Positions 24,635 through 33,420 of a stretch of DNA of 64,000 nucleotides are shown piece by piece; the stretch's first letter is position 1, and each line of letters starts with the position of its first letter. The stretch comes from Schinkia azotoformans LMG 9581 (lineage in GTDB: Bacteria; Bacillota; Bacilli; Bacillales; Bacillaceae_J). The position numbers and the translations under genes were made by a program. Where the stretch lies: assembly GCF_000307855.1 (NCBI RefSeq), contig NZ_AJLR01000040.1, positions 1-64,000 of the forward strand, read 5' to 3'. Below the pieces are notes generated by a model. That model saw only the letters and a list, made by a program, of their open reading frames with translations, did no database searches and was not told where the DNA came from.

Positions 24635-25876
24635 TTAAATCGCCCAATCCCCGTTACGGAAAATTGGAACAACGGTGCCATCTTGTTTAATGCCGTCAAT
24701 ATTCATTTCCTTTGAACCAATCATGAAGTCTACGTGGACTGTAGACGTGTTCACCCCATGTTTTAATAATTCTTCTTGGCTCATTTCAGTACCACCTTTT
24801 ATGTTGGTAGGGTAGGCGGAACCAATTGCCAAATGATTCGAAGCATTTTCATCAAATAGTGTATTAAAGAATGTAATCCCTGATTGTGAAATTGGCGATG
24901 GATCTGGGACAAGTGCAACTTCCCCTAAGCCCGTACCTCCTTCATTGTCAAAGACCAACTTTTTAATCGTTTCATCGCCTTTTTCCGCAGAAATGTCGAC
25001 AATCTTGCCGTCTTTGAATTGAACTTCGATTCCTTCAATCAATGTTCCAGCATAGCTGAGTGGCTTCGTGCTTCGTACGACACCGTCCATACGATGTGTA
25101 TCTGGTGCAGAAAACACTTCCTCAGTTGGCATATTGGCGATAAATTCTACTCCTTTTGGATCATTGCTTCCTGCACTTGCCCAAATATGGTTTTTAGGTA
25201 AGCCTAAAGTTAAATCAGTACCAGGTGCAGTGTAGTGAAGAGCATCAAACTGGATTTGATTTAATTTTGTCGCTTTTTCTTCCAATGTCTTCTTATGGGC
25301 ATCCCATGCAGCAATGGGGTCATCCTCATAGACACGGCAAGTTTTAAAAATTTGATCCCATAAAGCATCTACTTGTTCTTCGGATGTAGCAAGCTCAGGG
25401 AATACTTTAGCAGCCCAACCAGCACCGGCAGCCGCCGCAACTGTCCATTTCAAATCATTATTTTGTGTTGCTTTTCGTTGTACATGGAACGCTTTGCCAA
25501 ATACAGATTGGTAAGCAGCCACTTTTGCAGGATCAATTTCATTTAGTAGGCCAGGGTCACTTGAAATAATCGAAAGTCGGCAAACGCGATGATTTAAGAC
25601 ATGGTCTTCCGATTCCTCAATTTCATATTGCGGAATGTTTGTTAACACTTCTGTAGGTTGGTGAAGATAATGCAATTTCGTAATTTCATCATCGGACCAT
25701 TTCACAATCACTTTTTCAGCACCTAAGGCATAAGCTTCTTTCGTAACATGACGTGCTAAGGGCGCTTGATCTACTGTAATGGTCATCTTTACCCAATCAC
25801 CTGGCTGCACATTAAGGCCTTTTGCTACTAGAAGTTTTGCGTATTTGTGTAAATTTTCTTCAAAGTTCGGTAACAT
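24635..25876 (-). CDS. Aminopeptidase, M29 family
   Basis: A 413-residue metallo-aminopeptidase of family M29 (AmpS, aminopeptidase T). The C-terminal catalytic domain has the expected metal ligands in SAPDTHRMDGVV, FDNEGGTGLGEVALV, HLAIGSAYP and STVHVDFMIGS. It removes N-terminal residues from peptides in the cytoplasm using two Co/Zn ions. GGGAGG is followed by two ATGs; the second (25876) has the better eight-base spacing. Confidence 0.92.
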   Translation of the reverse strand: MLPNFEENLHKYAKLLVAKGLNVQPGDWVKMTITVDQAPLARHVTKEAYALGAEKVIVKWSDDEITKLHYLHQPTEVLTNIPQYEIEESEDHVLNHRVCRLSIISSDPGLLNEIDPAKVAAYQSVFGKAFHVQRKATQNNDLKWTVAAAAGAGWAAKVFPELATSEEQVDALWDQIFKTCRVYEDDPIAAWDAHKKTLEEKATKLNQIQFDALHYTAPGTDLTLGLPKNHIWASAGSNDPKGVEFIANMPTEEVFSAPDTHRMDGVVRSTKPLSYAGTLIEGIEVQFKDGKIVDISAEKGDETIKKLVFDNEGGTGLGEVALVPDPSPISQSGITFFNTLFDENASNHLAIGSAYPTNIKGGTEMSQEELLKHGVNTSTVHVDFMIGSKEMNIDGIKQDGTVVPIFRNGDWAI

Positions 25877-26068
25877 CATCAATTCCTCCCATATTGTTTC
25901 TGCTTCCAATATTATCATATTGAACCAAATTTAATAAAATTTGACCCCCTCCAATTTAGTTATTATGTTCTTTTAAAATAAGTCTATTCCAAAAAAGCAT
26001 AGCATTTGCAAACAAAATGAATTATTAAATATAATAAAATAGAATAGAAAATAATGGAGGGATATAAA

Positions 26069-26425
26069 ATGTTCAAGAGTGGTGCTGTGACAATAGAAGT
26101 AGAAGATTTAAATAAGGCGGAACAATTTTACGTGGAAACACTTGGATTAAAGGTGCAATTCAAAATAGAAGGGCATCTTGTGCAGGTTGAAGCACCAGGT
26201 TTGGCAATTGGACTAGTGCAGCCCCGCGCGGGACAAGAATCTCATTCAGGAAAATCAGGAAGCATTCATATTGCATTGGAAGTACAAGAACTAGATTCAG
26301 CTGTAAAATTGTTAGAATCCCGTGGGGTTGAATTCCAACCTATCATGGAAGAAGGAGCAACTAAAATTGCCTACTTCAGTGATCCCGAAGGAAATCCTCT
26401 TTACTTAATAGAGTTAAAACACTAA
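26069..26425 (+). CDS. VOC/glyoxalase-family protein
   Basis: A 118-residue vicinal oxygen chelate protein with the paired beta-alpha-beta-beta-beta layout: AVTIEVEDLNKAEQFYVETLGL in the first module and IHIALEVQELDSAVKLLESRG, then YFSDPEGNPLYLIE in the second. Metal ligands are not obvious in every position, so it may be a lyase, dioxygenase or a binding protein. ATG 26069 follows GGAGGG by seven bases. Confidence 0.85.
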   Translation: MFKSGAVTIEVEDLNKAEQFYVETLGLKVQFKIEGHLVQVEAPGLAIGLVQPRAGQESHSGKSGSIHIALEVQELDSAVKLLESRGVEFQPIMEEGATKIAYFSDPEGNPLYLIELKH

Positions 26426-26436
26426 TGCAATAAAAA

Positions 26437-26461
26437 AATAAGCAGAGGAGAACCCTCTGCT
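26437..26461. terminator. Bidirectional terminator
   Basis: TAAGCAGAGG, loop AGAA, then CCCTCTGCTTA between convergent genes, preceded by an A-run and thus T-rich on the minus strand. Confidence 0.75.
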
Positions 26462-26483
26462 TATGTCCTGTATTTTAAAAAAT

Positions 26484-26792
26484 TTACAGCCAACCCGGAT
26501 CAATTGCGGGATTATCTGCCAGTTCAAAGGCTGCATTCGTAATCGCTTGTGCTAACGTTTCCCCGGTACCACATACTCCGTTAAAGCAAACATTTTTTTC
26601 ATCTTTTGCAGTATATGTATATCCGAACTTTTCTAGTTTTTCAACGATTCGCATTGCATGGTCAAGCTCTTGTTCCGGCTGGAATTCAGATTCATGTATG
26701 TAAGTACCATTTTCATGATCATACCAACGATCCCATCTATTGAGCTTCCAACCAAGGATTCTACGCGCAATTATATCGATTTTATTATTCAT
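26484..26792 (-). CDS. BC1872-like protein (phage ABA sandwich domain)
   Basis: A 102-residue protein starting with IDIIARRILGWKLNRWDRWYD, ending LAQAITNAAFELADNPAID. This pattern (an IARxxLGWK start, a middle part carrying a date- or identity-like loop, and a C-terminal helix ALAxAxxxA) is that of the phage ABA sandwich/BC1872 family, small proteins of phages and Bacillus chromosomes with no known function. Here it is a lone gene with AAAGGAG before ATG and no other phage gene nearby. Confidence 0.65.
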   Translation of the reverse strand: MNNKIDIIARRILGWKLNRWDRWYDHENGTYIHESEFQPEQELDHAMRIVEKLEKFGYTYTAKDEKNVCFNGVCGTGETLAQAITNAAFELADNPAIDPGWL

Positions 26793-26979
26793 TAAATAAA
26801 CTCCTTTTACCCCATTTTAGCCTATTTTAAAACATCATTGAGAAAGTGTAAAATATAAAAACTTGATAAATTATATTTATTTTTTTACCTTTGCCATATT
26901 CATATTTCCCAGTATTTTTTAATGATAAATCTCCCAATCGGTTATACTACAACTAATTATTGATTGCAGGAGGATAAAC

Positions 26980-28653
26980 GTGAGCGAAAAAGAGAATGTA
27001 TTATCCATATTTGCATTAGGCGGCATAAATGAAATTGGGAAAAATATGTATATCATTGAAAATGCCAACGATATTATCGTCATTGATTGTGGCAATAAAT
27101 TTCCGGATGAAAGTTTATTGGGGATCGATTTAATTATCCCGGATATGTCTTATTTGGAAGAAAACAAAGAAAAGGTAAAGGCATTGATTGTTACGCACGG
27201 TCATGAAGACCATATTGGCGGGGTACCGTATTTTTTAAAGAAATTGAAAGTACCTGTTTATGCAACCCGTTTTACATTGGGGTTAATTGAACTAAAGCTA
27301 GAAGAGCATCAACTTCTAAGAGAGGCTGAACTAAAGGAAATTAACAGCAACTCAACTTTATCATTTAGTGACATCCGTGTTAGCTTTTTTAAAGTAAACC
27401 ACAGTATACCTGATTGTCTCGGGATTGTTTTTGATACACCAGAAGGAAAAATCGTCCATACTGGCGATTTTAAGTTTGACTTAACACCTGCCAATAACGA
27501 ATATTCAGAAATTCATAAAATGGCGGATATTGGTAGAGATGGCGTGTTGTTGCTATTATCGGAAAGTACGAATGCAGAACGTCCAGGATTAACGCCATCT
27601 GAAAGAATAGTTGGAGATCATGTATTGGAAGCGTTTTTAAAAGCAGAAGGAAAAGTAGTTCTCTCAACCTTTGCGTCCAATATTAATCGAGTCCAACAAG
27701 TCGTAGAAGCATGTAAGATTACAAACCGAAAGCTTGCGCTGCTTGGACGAAGTATGGTGAATGTCGTTCAAGTTGCAATCGAACGGGGCTATTTAGATGT
27801 ACCCGAAGGGATGATCATTGAGCCTAATTTAATCAATACAATGATGCCAGAACGGGTTGCGATTCTTTGTACGGGTAGTCAGGGTGAACCCCTTGCGGCA
27901 CTGGCCCGCCTTTCCACTGGCGACTATAGAGGTGCTGAGATTTCATCTGGTGACACGGTGATTTTAGCGGCTGGACCAATTCCAGGAAATGAACGCAGTG
28001 TCACAAAGATCATCGACAACCTGTTTGCCCTCGGTGCAAAAGTGATATATGGATCGGGAAGTACAACGGGTATGCACGTTTCCGGACACGGCTATCAAGA
28101 GGATTTGAAACTAATGCTAACTTTGATGAAGCCCAAATATTTTATACCAGTTCATGGCGAGTACCGTATGCTGCACCTTCACCGACAGCTTGCCGAATCT
28201 GTTGGGGTAGAGGATCATCATACTTTTATTATGACTAATGGTGATGTCGTTGATATAGAAGGTTCTGTTGCCAGACAGACCCGAAAAATTGACGCTGGGG
28301 ATACTTACGTTGATGGAATTGGCGTCGGTGATGTAGGGGAGATTGTGTTGCGTGATCGAAAGCAGCTCGCTGAAGACGGTATGCTCGTTATTGTACTGAC
28401 GATGAATAAACGGGATAAAAAATTAGTCTCTGACCCGGATACCATTTCTCGTGGATTTGTGTTTGTGAAAGACTCTGAGCAACTTTTGAAGGACATTAAC
28501 AAGCTTATAATTAAAACAGTTGACGATATAGATGTGACAAGTAGAAAGCAATGGAGTGAAATTAAACAAAATATCAGAAAATCAGTGGGCCAATATGTAT
28601 TCAAAGAAACAAAACGAAAGCCGATGATTCTTCCGATTATTATAGAAATTTAA
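26980..28653 (+). CDS. Ribonuclease J paralogue
   Basis: A 557-residue metallo-beta-lactamase/beta-CASP ribonuclease. HGHEDHIGG (from residue 73) is the intact zinc site, as in the active J1; HSGHG-like VSGHGY and PVHGEYRM are the beta-CASP motifs, and the C-terminal dimerisation domain ends in RKPMILPIIIEI, as in RNase J. J1 of B. subtilis is 555 residues and lies beside rpoY; that context is absent, so this is probably an extra J1-type enzyme. It would act as 5-prime exonuclease and endonuclease on RNA. GCAGGAGG-type site before GTG 26980. Confidence 0.9.
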   Translation: MSEKENVLSIFALGGINEIGKNMYIIENANDIIVIDCGNKFPDESLLGIDLIIPDMSYLEENKEKVKALIVTHGHEDHIGGVPYFLKKLKVPVYATRFTLGLIELKLEEHQLLREAELKEINSNSTLSFSDIRVSFFKVNHSIPDCLGIVFDTPEGKIVHTGDFKFDLTPANNEYSEIHKMADIGRDGVLLLLSESTNAERPGLTPSERIVGDHVLEAFLKAEGKVVLSTFASNINRVQQVVEACKITNRKLALLGRSMVNVVQVAIERGYLDVPEGMIIEPNLINTMMPERVAILCTGSQGEPLAALARLSTGDYRGAEISSGDTVILAAGPIPGNERSVTKIIDNLFALGAKVIYGSGSTTGMHVSGHGYQEDLKLMLTLMKPKYFIPVHGEYRMLHLHRQLAESVGVEDHHTFIMTNGDVVDIEGSVARQTRKIDAGDTYVDGIGVGDVGEIVLRDRKQLAEDGMLVIVLTMNKRDKKLVSDPDTISRGFVFVKDSEQLLKDINKLIIKTVDDIDVTSRKQWSEIKQNIRKSVGQYVFKETKRKPMILPIIIEI

Positions 28654-28746
28654 AAGACACGTCCTTCAGTTAAGGAATAGATTTTAAACAAAAGGTAAAA
28701 AATATTTATAGTTAGTTAATGAATCGTAGGGAAGGTGGAGGCTGAT

Positions 28747-29235
28747 ATGGCTTATCGAAAGGAAAGAGTGATAATTGCCTCTGCATATGCATTAAGTGCA
28801 TTTTTATTGTTAAATTTTGTTCCGAAAAATAAGGTTCGTTACGCAATAGTGCCTTTTCTTTTTAAACAGGTCATAACTTGGATATTTGGTTTACTTGTCG
28901 CCGAAAAGAAACTAATTCAATATCCATATCGCCCCTTTTTCAGAAAAGCATATAAAGGAAGTTTTTGTTTTGAATATTTTTTTTATCCAACATTAAGCAT
29001 TCTGTATAACCTCTATTACCCTGAGAAAAGAAATATTTGGATTAAAATGTTGTACTGTATTATTCATACTTCATTTGTAGTGGGCAATGAAGTATTGATT
29101 GTTAAATACACTAAGATAATTCGATACAAGAAATGGAAATGGTATTGGAGTTTTATTACTATTTGTATTTCCAATTATATTTCACATGTTTTTTTTAGGT
29201 GGTTTTTTAATAAAAAAATCCATGAATATTTTTGA
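28747..29235 (+). CDS. CBO0543-family membrane protein
   Basis: A 162-residue protein with about five hydrophobic segments and a basic, aromatic-rich sequence (LIQYPYRPFFRKAYKGSFCF, FEYFFYPTLSILYNLYYP). These are features of the CBO0543 family of Bacilli and Clostridia membrane proteins of unknown function. The ATG at 28747 has GGAGG five bases upstream; an upstream start frame of four codons lies inside that site. A strong terminator follows. Confidence 0.7.
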   Translation: MAYRKERVIIASAYALSAFLLLNFVPKNKVRYAIVPFLFKQVITWIFGLLVAEKKLIQYPYRPFFRKAYKGSFCFEYFFYPTLSILYNLYYPEKRNIWIKMLYCIIHTSFVVGNEVLIVKYTKIIRYKKWKWYWSFITICISNYISHVFFRWFFNKKIHEYF

Positions 29236-29242
29236 CAAAAAA

Positions 29243-29281
29243 AACGACTTAGAGGATTTGGCTTGTCTCTAAGTCGTTTTT
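29243..29281. terminator. Strong bidirectional terminator
   Basis: AAAAAACGACTTAGAG...CTCTAAGTCGTTTTTT, a long perfect stem flanked by A and T runs. Confidence 0.92.
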
Positions 29282-29284
29282 TAA

Positions 29285-30592
29285 TTAGCGAGATTTGGTA
29301 GGTGTACCAAAAATCGGTGGCCCAACACGCAAAAGGATTTCCAACCAATTTGTATCGGGTGCAAGTTGGTTTAAAACAGTAATCAGAATTCCCGTTCCTC
29401 GGAGCAGAAACATATATTTTGCTTGTAGTTGAATCGGGCTGTTTTTTATAAAATATTTCATTCCGGCAACAAACTGCTTTAATTCTGGTGAATCCTGTTT
29501 TCCATCTCTACCATCTAAACGATCAAGCACCAAGGAAATCATCGGTATAAGTTCTTTATAGTTTGTTTCTGGTGGTAAAAAACCAAGATCCTCGAATGCT
29601 GAAAGGATGCCATTAATGTCACATAACATTATACTTTGGAACAATCTGCGGATTGTCTTAACATCATCTGTTGTCAGTTCATCAATCATTCCAAAATCTA
29701 AGAAACAAAGCCGATGATCTCGAAGTATGAGCAGGTTCCCAGGATGTGGATCGACATGAATAAATCCATAGACAAGAAGTTGTTTGAAATAAGCATCAAG
29801 CAGTGTTTCCCCAATTGCTGTCCGATCGACCTGCCATTTTGATAATATTTCATGATCTGTCAAGCGGGCACCTTCAATAAATTCCATAACCAATATCCGT
29901 TTTGTAGATAATTCCTTATACACGTTTGGGGTTTTGACATTCGGATTATCAGTGAACATCTCGCTAAACCGTTCCATATGGGATAGTTCTTGGTGGCAAT
30001 CAAGTTCCCTATGAATTGTTTCTGTGAACTCTCGATGCATATCAACGAAATTCATTTTTCGTCTGAGCGCCGGTATCCGGTTTATGACCTTGGCTGCAAG
30101 GCCAATTGTATTTAAATCAATGTGAGCAAACCGTTCCATTTTTGGTTTAATAACTTTAACAGCCACCACAGTTTCATCGGACAAGGTTGCTTTATGAACT
30201 TGTGCAAGTGAAGCAGCTGCAATCGGTTCTTCATTGAATGTCTTAAACACGGTATAGATATTACCGTTCAGTTCTTTTTCTAGTAAAGGCTTTACGGCCG
30301 AAAAGGTGGCAGCAGGCAAGGCGTCATGAAGATCGGTAAGTTCCTCTGTAAACGCATGGGGTAATATGTCACCACGCATACTCAAAAATTGGCCAATTTT
30401 CACGATAATACTTTCCAATTTGAAAGCAGTCCAACGTGCCCGCTTACCGGCATTTGAATATATTCTATTTAAAGCTGCTGCTCGTTCCTCACCTTCAAGC
30501 CGCTTATCGATTTGGCAAACCTTCCAATAATCCAAAACTAATGAAACAACTAAACGGATTATTAGAATTCGTCTGATTATTGTTAATCTCAT
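29285..30592 (-). CDS. ABC1/UbiB-family atypical kinase
   Basis: A 435-residue ABC1/ADCK/UbiB kinase-like protein. The KxGQ motif is IVKIGQFLSMRGDILP (about residues 63-78), the alanine-rich nucleotide loop is AAASLAQVH, the ATP lysine is in VAVKVIKP, the catalytic loop is HVDPHPGNLL and the metal loop is FLDFGMID. Family members regulate quinone synthesis or lipid metabolism. It lacks the C-terminal transmembrane pair of E. coli UbiB, so it is about 100 residues shorter. GGAGG lies ten bases before ATG. Confidence 0.88.
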   Translation of the reverse strand: MRLTIIRRILIIRLVVSLVLDYWKVCQIDKRLEGEERAAALNRIYSNAGKRARWTAFKLESIIVKIGQFLSMRGDILPHAFTEELTDLHDALPAATFSAVKPLLEKELNGNIYTVFKTFNEEPIAAASLAQVHKATLSDETVVAVKVIKPKMERFAHIDLNTIGLAAKVINRIPALRRKMNFVDMHREFTETIHRELDCHQELSHMERFSEMFTDNPNVKTPNVYKELSTKRILVMEFIEGARLTDHEILSKWQVDRTAIGETLLDAYFKQLLVYGFIHVDPHPGNLLILRDHRLCFLDFGMIDELTTDDVKTIRRLFQSIMLCDINGILSAFEDLGFLPPETNYKELIPMISLVLDRLDGRDGKQDSPELKQFVAGMKYFIKNSPIQLQAKYMFLLRGTGILITVLNQLAPDTNWLEILLRVGPPIFGTPTKSR

Positions 30593-30854
30593 AGTGGGCG
30601 AACCTCCAATCCCGATCTACGATCTATTTAAGTCCACTATAAATAATACTATTGAAAAAATTTTATTACAATTATTTAAATTAACAGTGGAGATTGTGCC
30701 TTCATGGGCCCGGGAATTCATTGAATAGGATGGTATATGCTAGGAATTGTACCTTATTTGAGCTGCTGATTCACGTAATAGGGCAGAATAATGCTGGAAT
30801 TATATATTAATAGAGTCACTGAAGAATTGGATCAGATAAATTTAATTAAGCAAA

Positions 30855-31080
30855 GGTTTTATCCTCACCAAATCGCGCACGTCCCCCGTTTGATGGTAAA
30901 TAACTAGAATTTATCCTCACCAAATCTCACTCTGCCCCCATTTGATAGTAAATAACCAAGATTTATCCTCATCAAATCGCGCACGTCCCCCATTTGATGG
31001 TAGATAACCAAAATTTATCCTCATCAAACCATACTCAGCCACTATTTGATTGCAGATTAGTTAATTTACCTCAGCCAAAC
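30855..31080. repeat. Hairpin tandem array B, four to five 52-bp units
   Basis: Units start at about 30855, 30907, 30959, 31011 and (partial) 31063, again with a 52-bp period. Each has TTTATCCTCA(C/T)CAAA and ends TTTGAT(G/A)GTA(G/A)ATAA, the same motifs as array A at 18214. The array lies in the 612-bp gap between the divergent ABC1 kinase and cyclophilin genes; I see no gene in the rest of that gap, only AT-rich promoter-like sequence. Confidence 0.85.
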
Positions 31081-31204
31081 TGACTAAACATCCCTTATTC
31101 CAATATTTTTTGCTTCAACACTTCCGTTTTTTACATTACAATCAAATGGTATGTATAAACAAATTACATAGAGTTTGATAATTTTTATCAGAAAGGGGAA
31201 ACAA

Positions 31205-32224
31205 ATGAAAAAAATTCTTGTATTCGCTGTTCTTTTATTAAATTTTTTCATAATTAGCAACAGCGTCTCGGCTGCACCTACTATTCAAGTGATTATTAAT
31301 GGGACAGATCAAAGCTACGACCAACCACCTATTATTGAGAATAACCGGACGTTAGTTCCTTTGAGAGGGGTGTTTGAATCATTAGGGGCTACGGTCCAAT
31401 GGAATCCAGAAAAACGGGAAATCACTGCGATAAAAAACGCCAAAACCATATGGCTGAAAATTGGTTCAAAAACGACGAAAGTAAATGGAGCAGTGAATGA
31501 AATTGATGTTCCGGCTGCCATAATAAATGGGCGGACGATGGTGCCACTTCGCTTTGTAGGTGAGGCATTAGGGGCAAATGTGAAATGGTTTGCAGATAAG
31601 AGAATTGTTCAGATAACTACAGACCAATCCCAACAAGAAGTTTTACCGCAGTTCAAACAACTTCAAAGTGATGATCCTGTCGCAACTATGAAAACAACTA
31701 AAGGGGATATCAAAATCAAACTATTCCCTGCCCAGGCGCCCAAAGCAGTGGAGAACTTTTTAACCCACAGCAAAAATGGCTATTATAATGGATTAACATT
31801 TCATCGCGTTATCGAAGATTTTATGATTCAAGGTGGGGACCCGAACGGCAATAGCACGGGTGGTATGAGTATTTGGGGTGAACCATTTCCAGATGAATTT
31901 TCACCTGAGTTGGCCCATTTCCGGGGAGCACTATCTATGGCTAACAGTGGTCCAAATACGAACGGAAGCCAGTTTTTCATTGTACAAGCTGATTCAATCG
32001 ATGACAGTTTAATAAGTGAAATGGAGCAAGCTGGATTTAATCCTGATGTTATTGAAAAATATAAAGCTGTTGGTGGTACACCATGGCTGGATAATAATTA
32101 TACTGTTTTTGGTCAGGTAATCGAAGGGATGGAGATTGTTGACCAAATTGCTGCTGTTGAAAAAAATGAAAGAGATATGCCTCTGACTCCAATTTTAATC
32201 AAGGAAATAATAGTTAAAGAATGA
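31205..32224 (+). CDS. Secreted stalk-domain cyclophilin (peptidyl-prolyl isomerase)
   Basis: A 339-residue exported protein. The signal peptide covers residues 1-24 (cleavage after VSA). A copper-amine-oxidase-N/stalk domain follows (about 27-145) with its paired [17 protein letters not shown] and [17 protein letters not shown] motifs, and a cyclophilin domain (about 155-335) has [20 protein letters not shown] and GSQFFIV with the catalytic Arg in FHRV. It probably folds proteins at the wall or membrane surface, the stalk acting as an adhesive or spacer domain. ATG 31205 has AAAGGGG upstream. Confidence 0.9.
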   Translation: MKKILVFAVLLLNFFIISNSVSAAPTIQVIINGTDQSYDQPPIIENNRTLVPLRGVFESLGATVQWNPEKREITAIKNAKTIWLKIGSKTTKVNGAVNEIDVPAAIINGRTMVPLRFVGEALGANVKWFADKRIVQITTDQSQQEVLPQFKQLQSDDPVATMKTTKGDIKIKLFPAQAPKAVENFLTHSKNGYYNGLTFHRVIEDFMIQGGDPNGNSTGGMSIWGEPFPDEFSPELAHFRGALSMANSGPNTNGSQFFIVQADSIDDSLISEMEQAGFNPDVIEKYKAVGGTPWLDNNYTVFGQVIEGMEIVDQIAAVEKNERDMPLTPILIKEIIVKE

Positions 32225-32320
32225 GTCCATTGCAAATCCATATGAACTAGCACCGCATACCTTTATAACCATAATAATATTATGTAAACTGAAATAAAAA
32301 ATTCAGAACCCAAAATAACA

Positions 32321-32363
32321 GCCTGCCTCCAACTTTAATAGTTTTCAAAGTTGTTGGGCAGGC
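32321..32363 (+). terminator. Terminator after the cyclophilin gene
   Basis: GCCTGCC...GGGCAGGC with an additional inner AACTT/AAGTT pairing, followed by ATTATTTTTAT. Confidence 0.8.
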
Positions 32364-32413
32364 ATTATTTTTATCCTAGATTCTACTTAAAACGGATACA
32401 CTCGATCTTTAGT

Positions 32414-32533
32414 TTAAATGGACACCCATTTCGTTACCGTATATTCTTCAACAACCCATGGGTGACCCAATCGCCCTAAACCGCTCGCTTTAAAGGACCA
32501 ATCATTATATGAATCAAAAGAAGCAAGAACCAT
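32414..32533 (-). other. Possible 39-residue ORF or gene remnant
   Basis: In the 328-bp gap between the cyclophilin and AraC genes a minus-strand frame encodes MVLASFDSYNDWSFKASGLG followed by RLGHPWVVEEYTVTKWVSI. Its composition looks like real protein, but the ribosome site is poor (GGAAGCAAGGC before ATG) and the frame is open a few codons upstream. It may be the C-terminus of a lost gene. The rest of the gap holds the terminator only. Confidence 0.3.
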
Positions 32534-32552
32534 GCCTTGCTTCCAGTATATT

Positions 32553-33296
32553 TCATATTTGCTGTTTCACTTTCCTGAATTCTCTTGGAGTCATTCCGGT
32601 ATATTCTTTAAATAGAGAAGTGTAGTAGCTTTGGTTACAAAACTTAAAGAGGAGGGCAATGTCAGAGATTGTAGTGTTAGTATGAACCAAAAAGTATTTT
32701 GATTCTTCCAAACGTTTATTATTTATAAAGTCTGTAATGGAGCTGCCCACTTCTTTTTTGAAGCGGAATGATAAATAGTTTGGATGGACGTAGACATTGT
32801 GTGAAATGGTATCAAGCGTTAACTCATTTAATATATTGTCATAGATATATGTAATTGCAAGTTTTACAGGAGGACTGTAATTGTTAGTATGCTTTTGTTC
32901 CTCTAAGGTTTGTAAAAAGTGGTAAAGCATAGCGTATTCAAATTGTTCTAACGCTTCAATGTCTTGAAGTTTTTCAATTTCGATAATGTTGGCATCACTT
33001 ACTTCAAAGGCAACCTCCGGATAGACGCCGCCTTTAATTATTGCTCTAGTAAAAAGGGTACATAAGGCAATTAGCGCATTTTTTCGCGACCGGACCGGAT
33101 GTGTTGCTAAAATCGCACGATCCAGCTGATTAATTTTTTTCAGCGTTTCTTCCGCCTTTTTTTGATTTGCAAGACTAACTGCATCTAACAGCTGCTGTTC
33201 GAGTTCATAGGGTGGATGGACATAATTATCTTGCCTGTTTTGAATCCGGCTTTCTAAAAATTTTTTAATAACAGATGAATTCATTGTAGTTTTCAT
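32553..33296 (-). CDS. AraC-family regulator of the disaccharide operon
   Basis: A 247-residue regulator. The C-terminal 100 residues form the AraC double helix-turn-helix (LDTISHNVYVHPNYLSFRFKKEVG, and TISDIALLFKFCNQSYYTSLFKEYTGMTPREFR). The N-terminal part is helical and not a cupin, so effector sensing may be indirect. It is divergent from the disaccharide ABC operon, the usual layout for an activator such as YesN/YtdP-type regulators. It probably activates that operon in response to the sugar. Confidence 0.85.
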   Translation of the reverse strand: MKTTMNSSVIKKFLESRIQNRQDNYVHPPYELEQQLLDAVSLANQKKAEETLKKINQLDRAILATHPVRSRKNALIALCTLFTRAIIKGGVYPEVAFEVSDANIIEIEKLQDIEALEQFEYAMLYHFLQTLEEQKHTNNYSPPVKLAITYIYDNILNELTLDTISHNVYVHPNYLSFRFKKEVGSSITDFINNKRLEESKYFLVHTNTTISDIALLFKFCNQSYYTSLFKEYTGMTPREFRKVKQQI

Positions 33297-33380
33297 AAAT
33301 TTTCCACATCCACATTAAAAAATTAATACTTTTATTAAAATTTTAATATAAGTATGCCATTTTTAACACTAATATTTTAC

Positions 33381-33400
33381 TTGTAAAGCAAATATTACAA
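33381..33400. promoter_or_regulatory. Inverted repeat in the disaccharide operon leader
   Basis: TTGTAA, eight bases, then TTACAA, ending 20 bp before the start codon of the binding protein. Placed between the AraC gene and the operon, it could be an operator. It is not a good cre site because it lacks the central CG. Confidence 0.35.
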
Positions 33401-33420
33401 ATTAGTTAGGGGGCCTTTCA

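Noticed and set aside
30700-30720. GGGCCCGGGAATTC as another copy of the dispersed element
   Set aside because: Shares only a few bases with the consensus and lacks the GGGTCGGG core.
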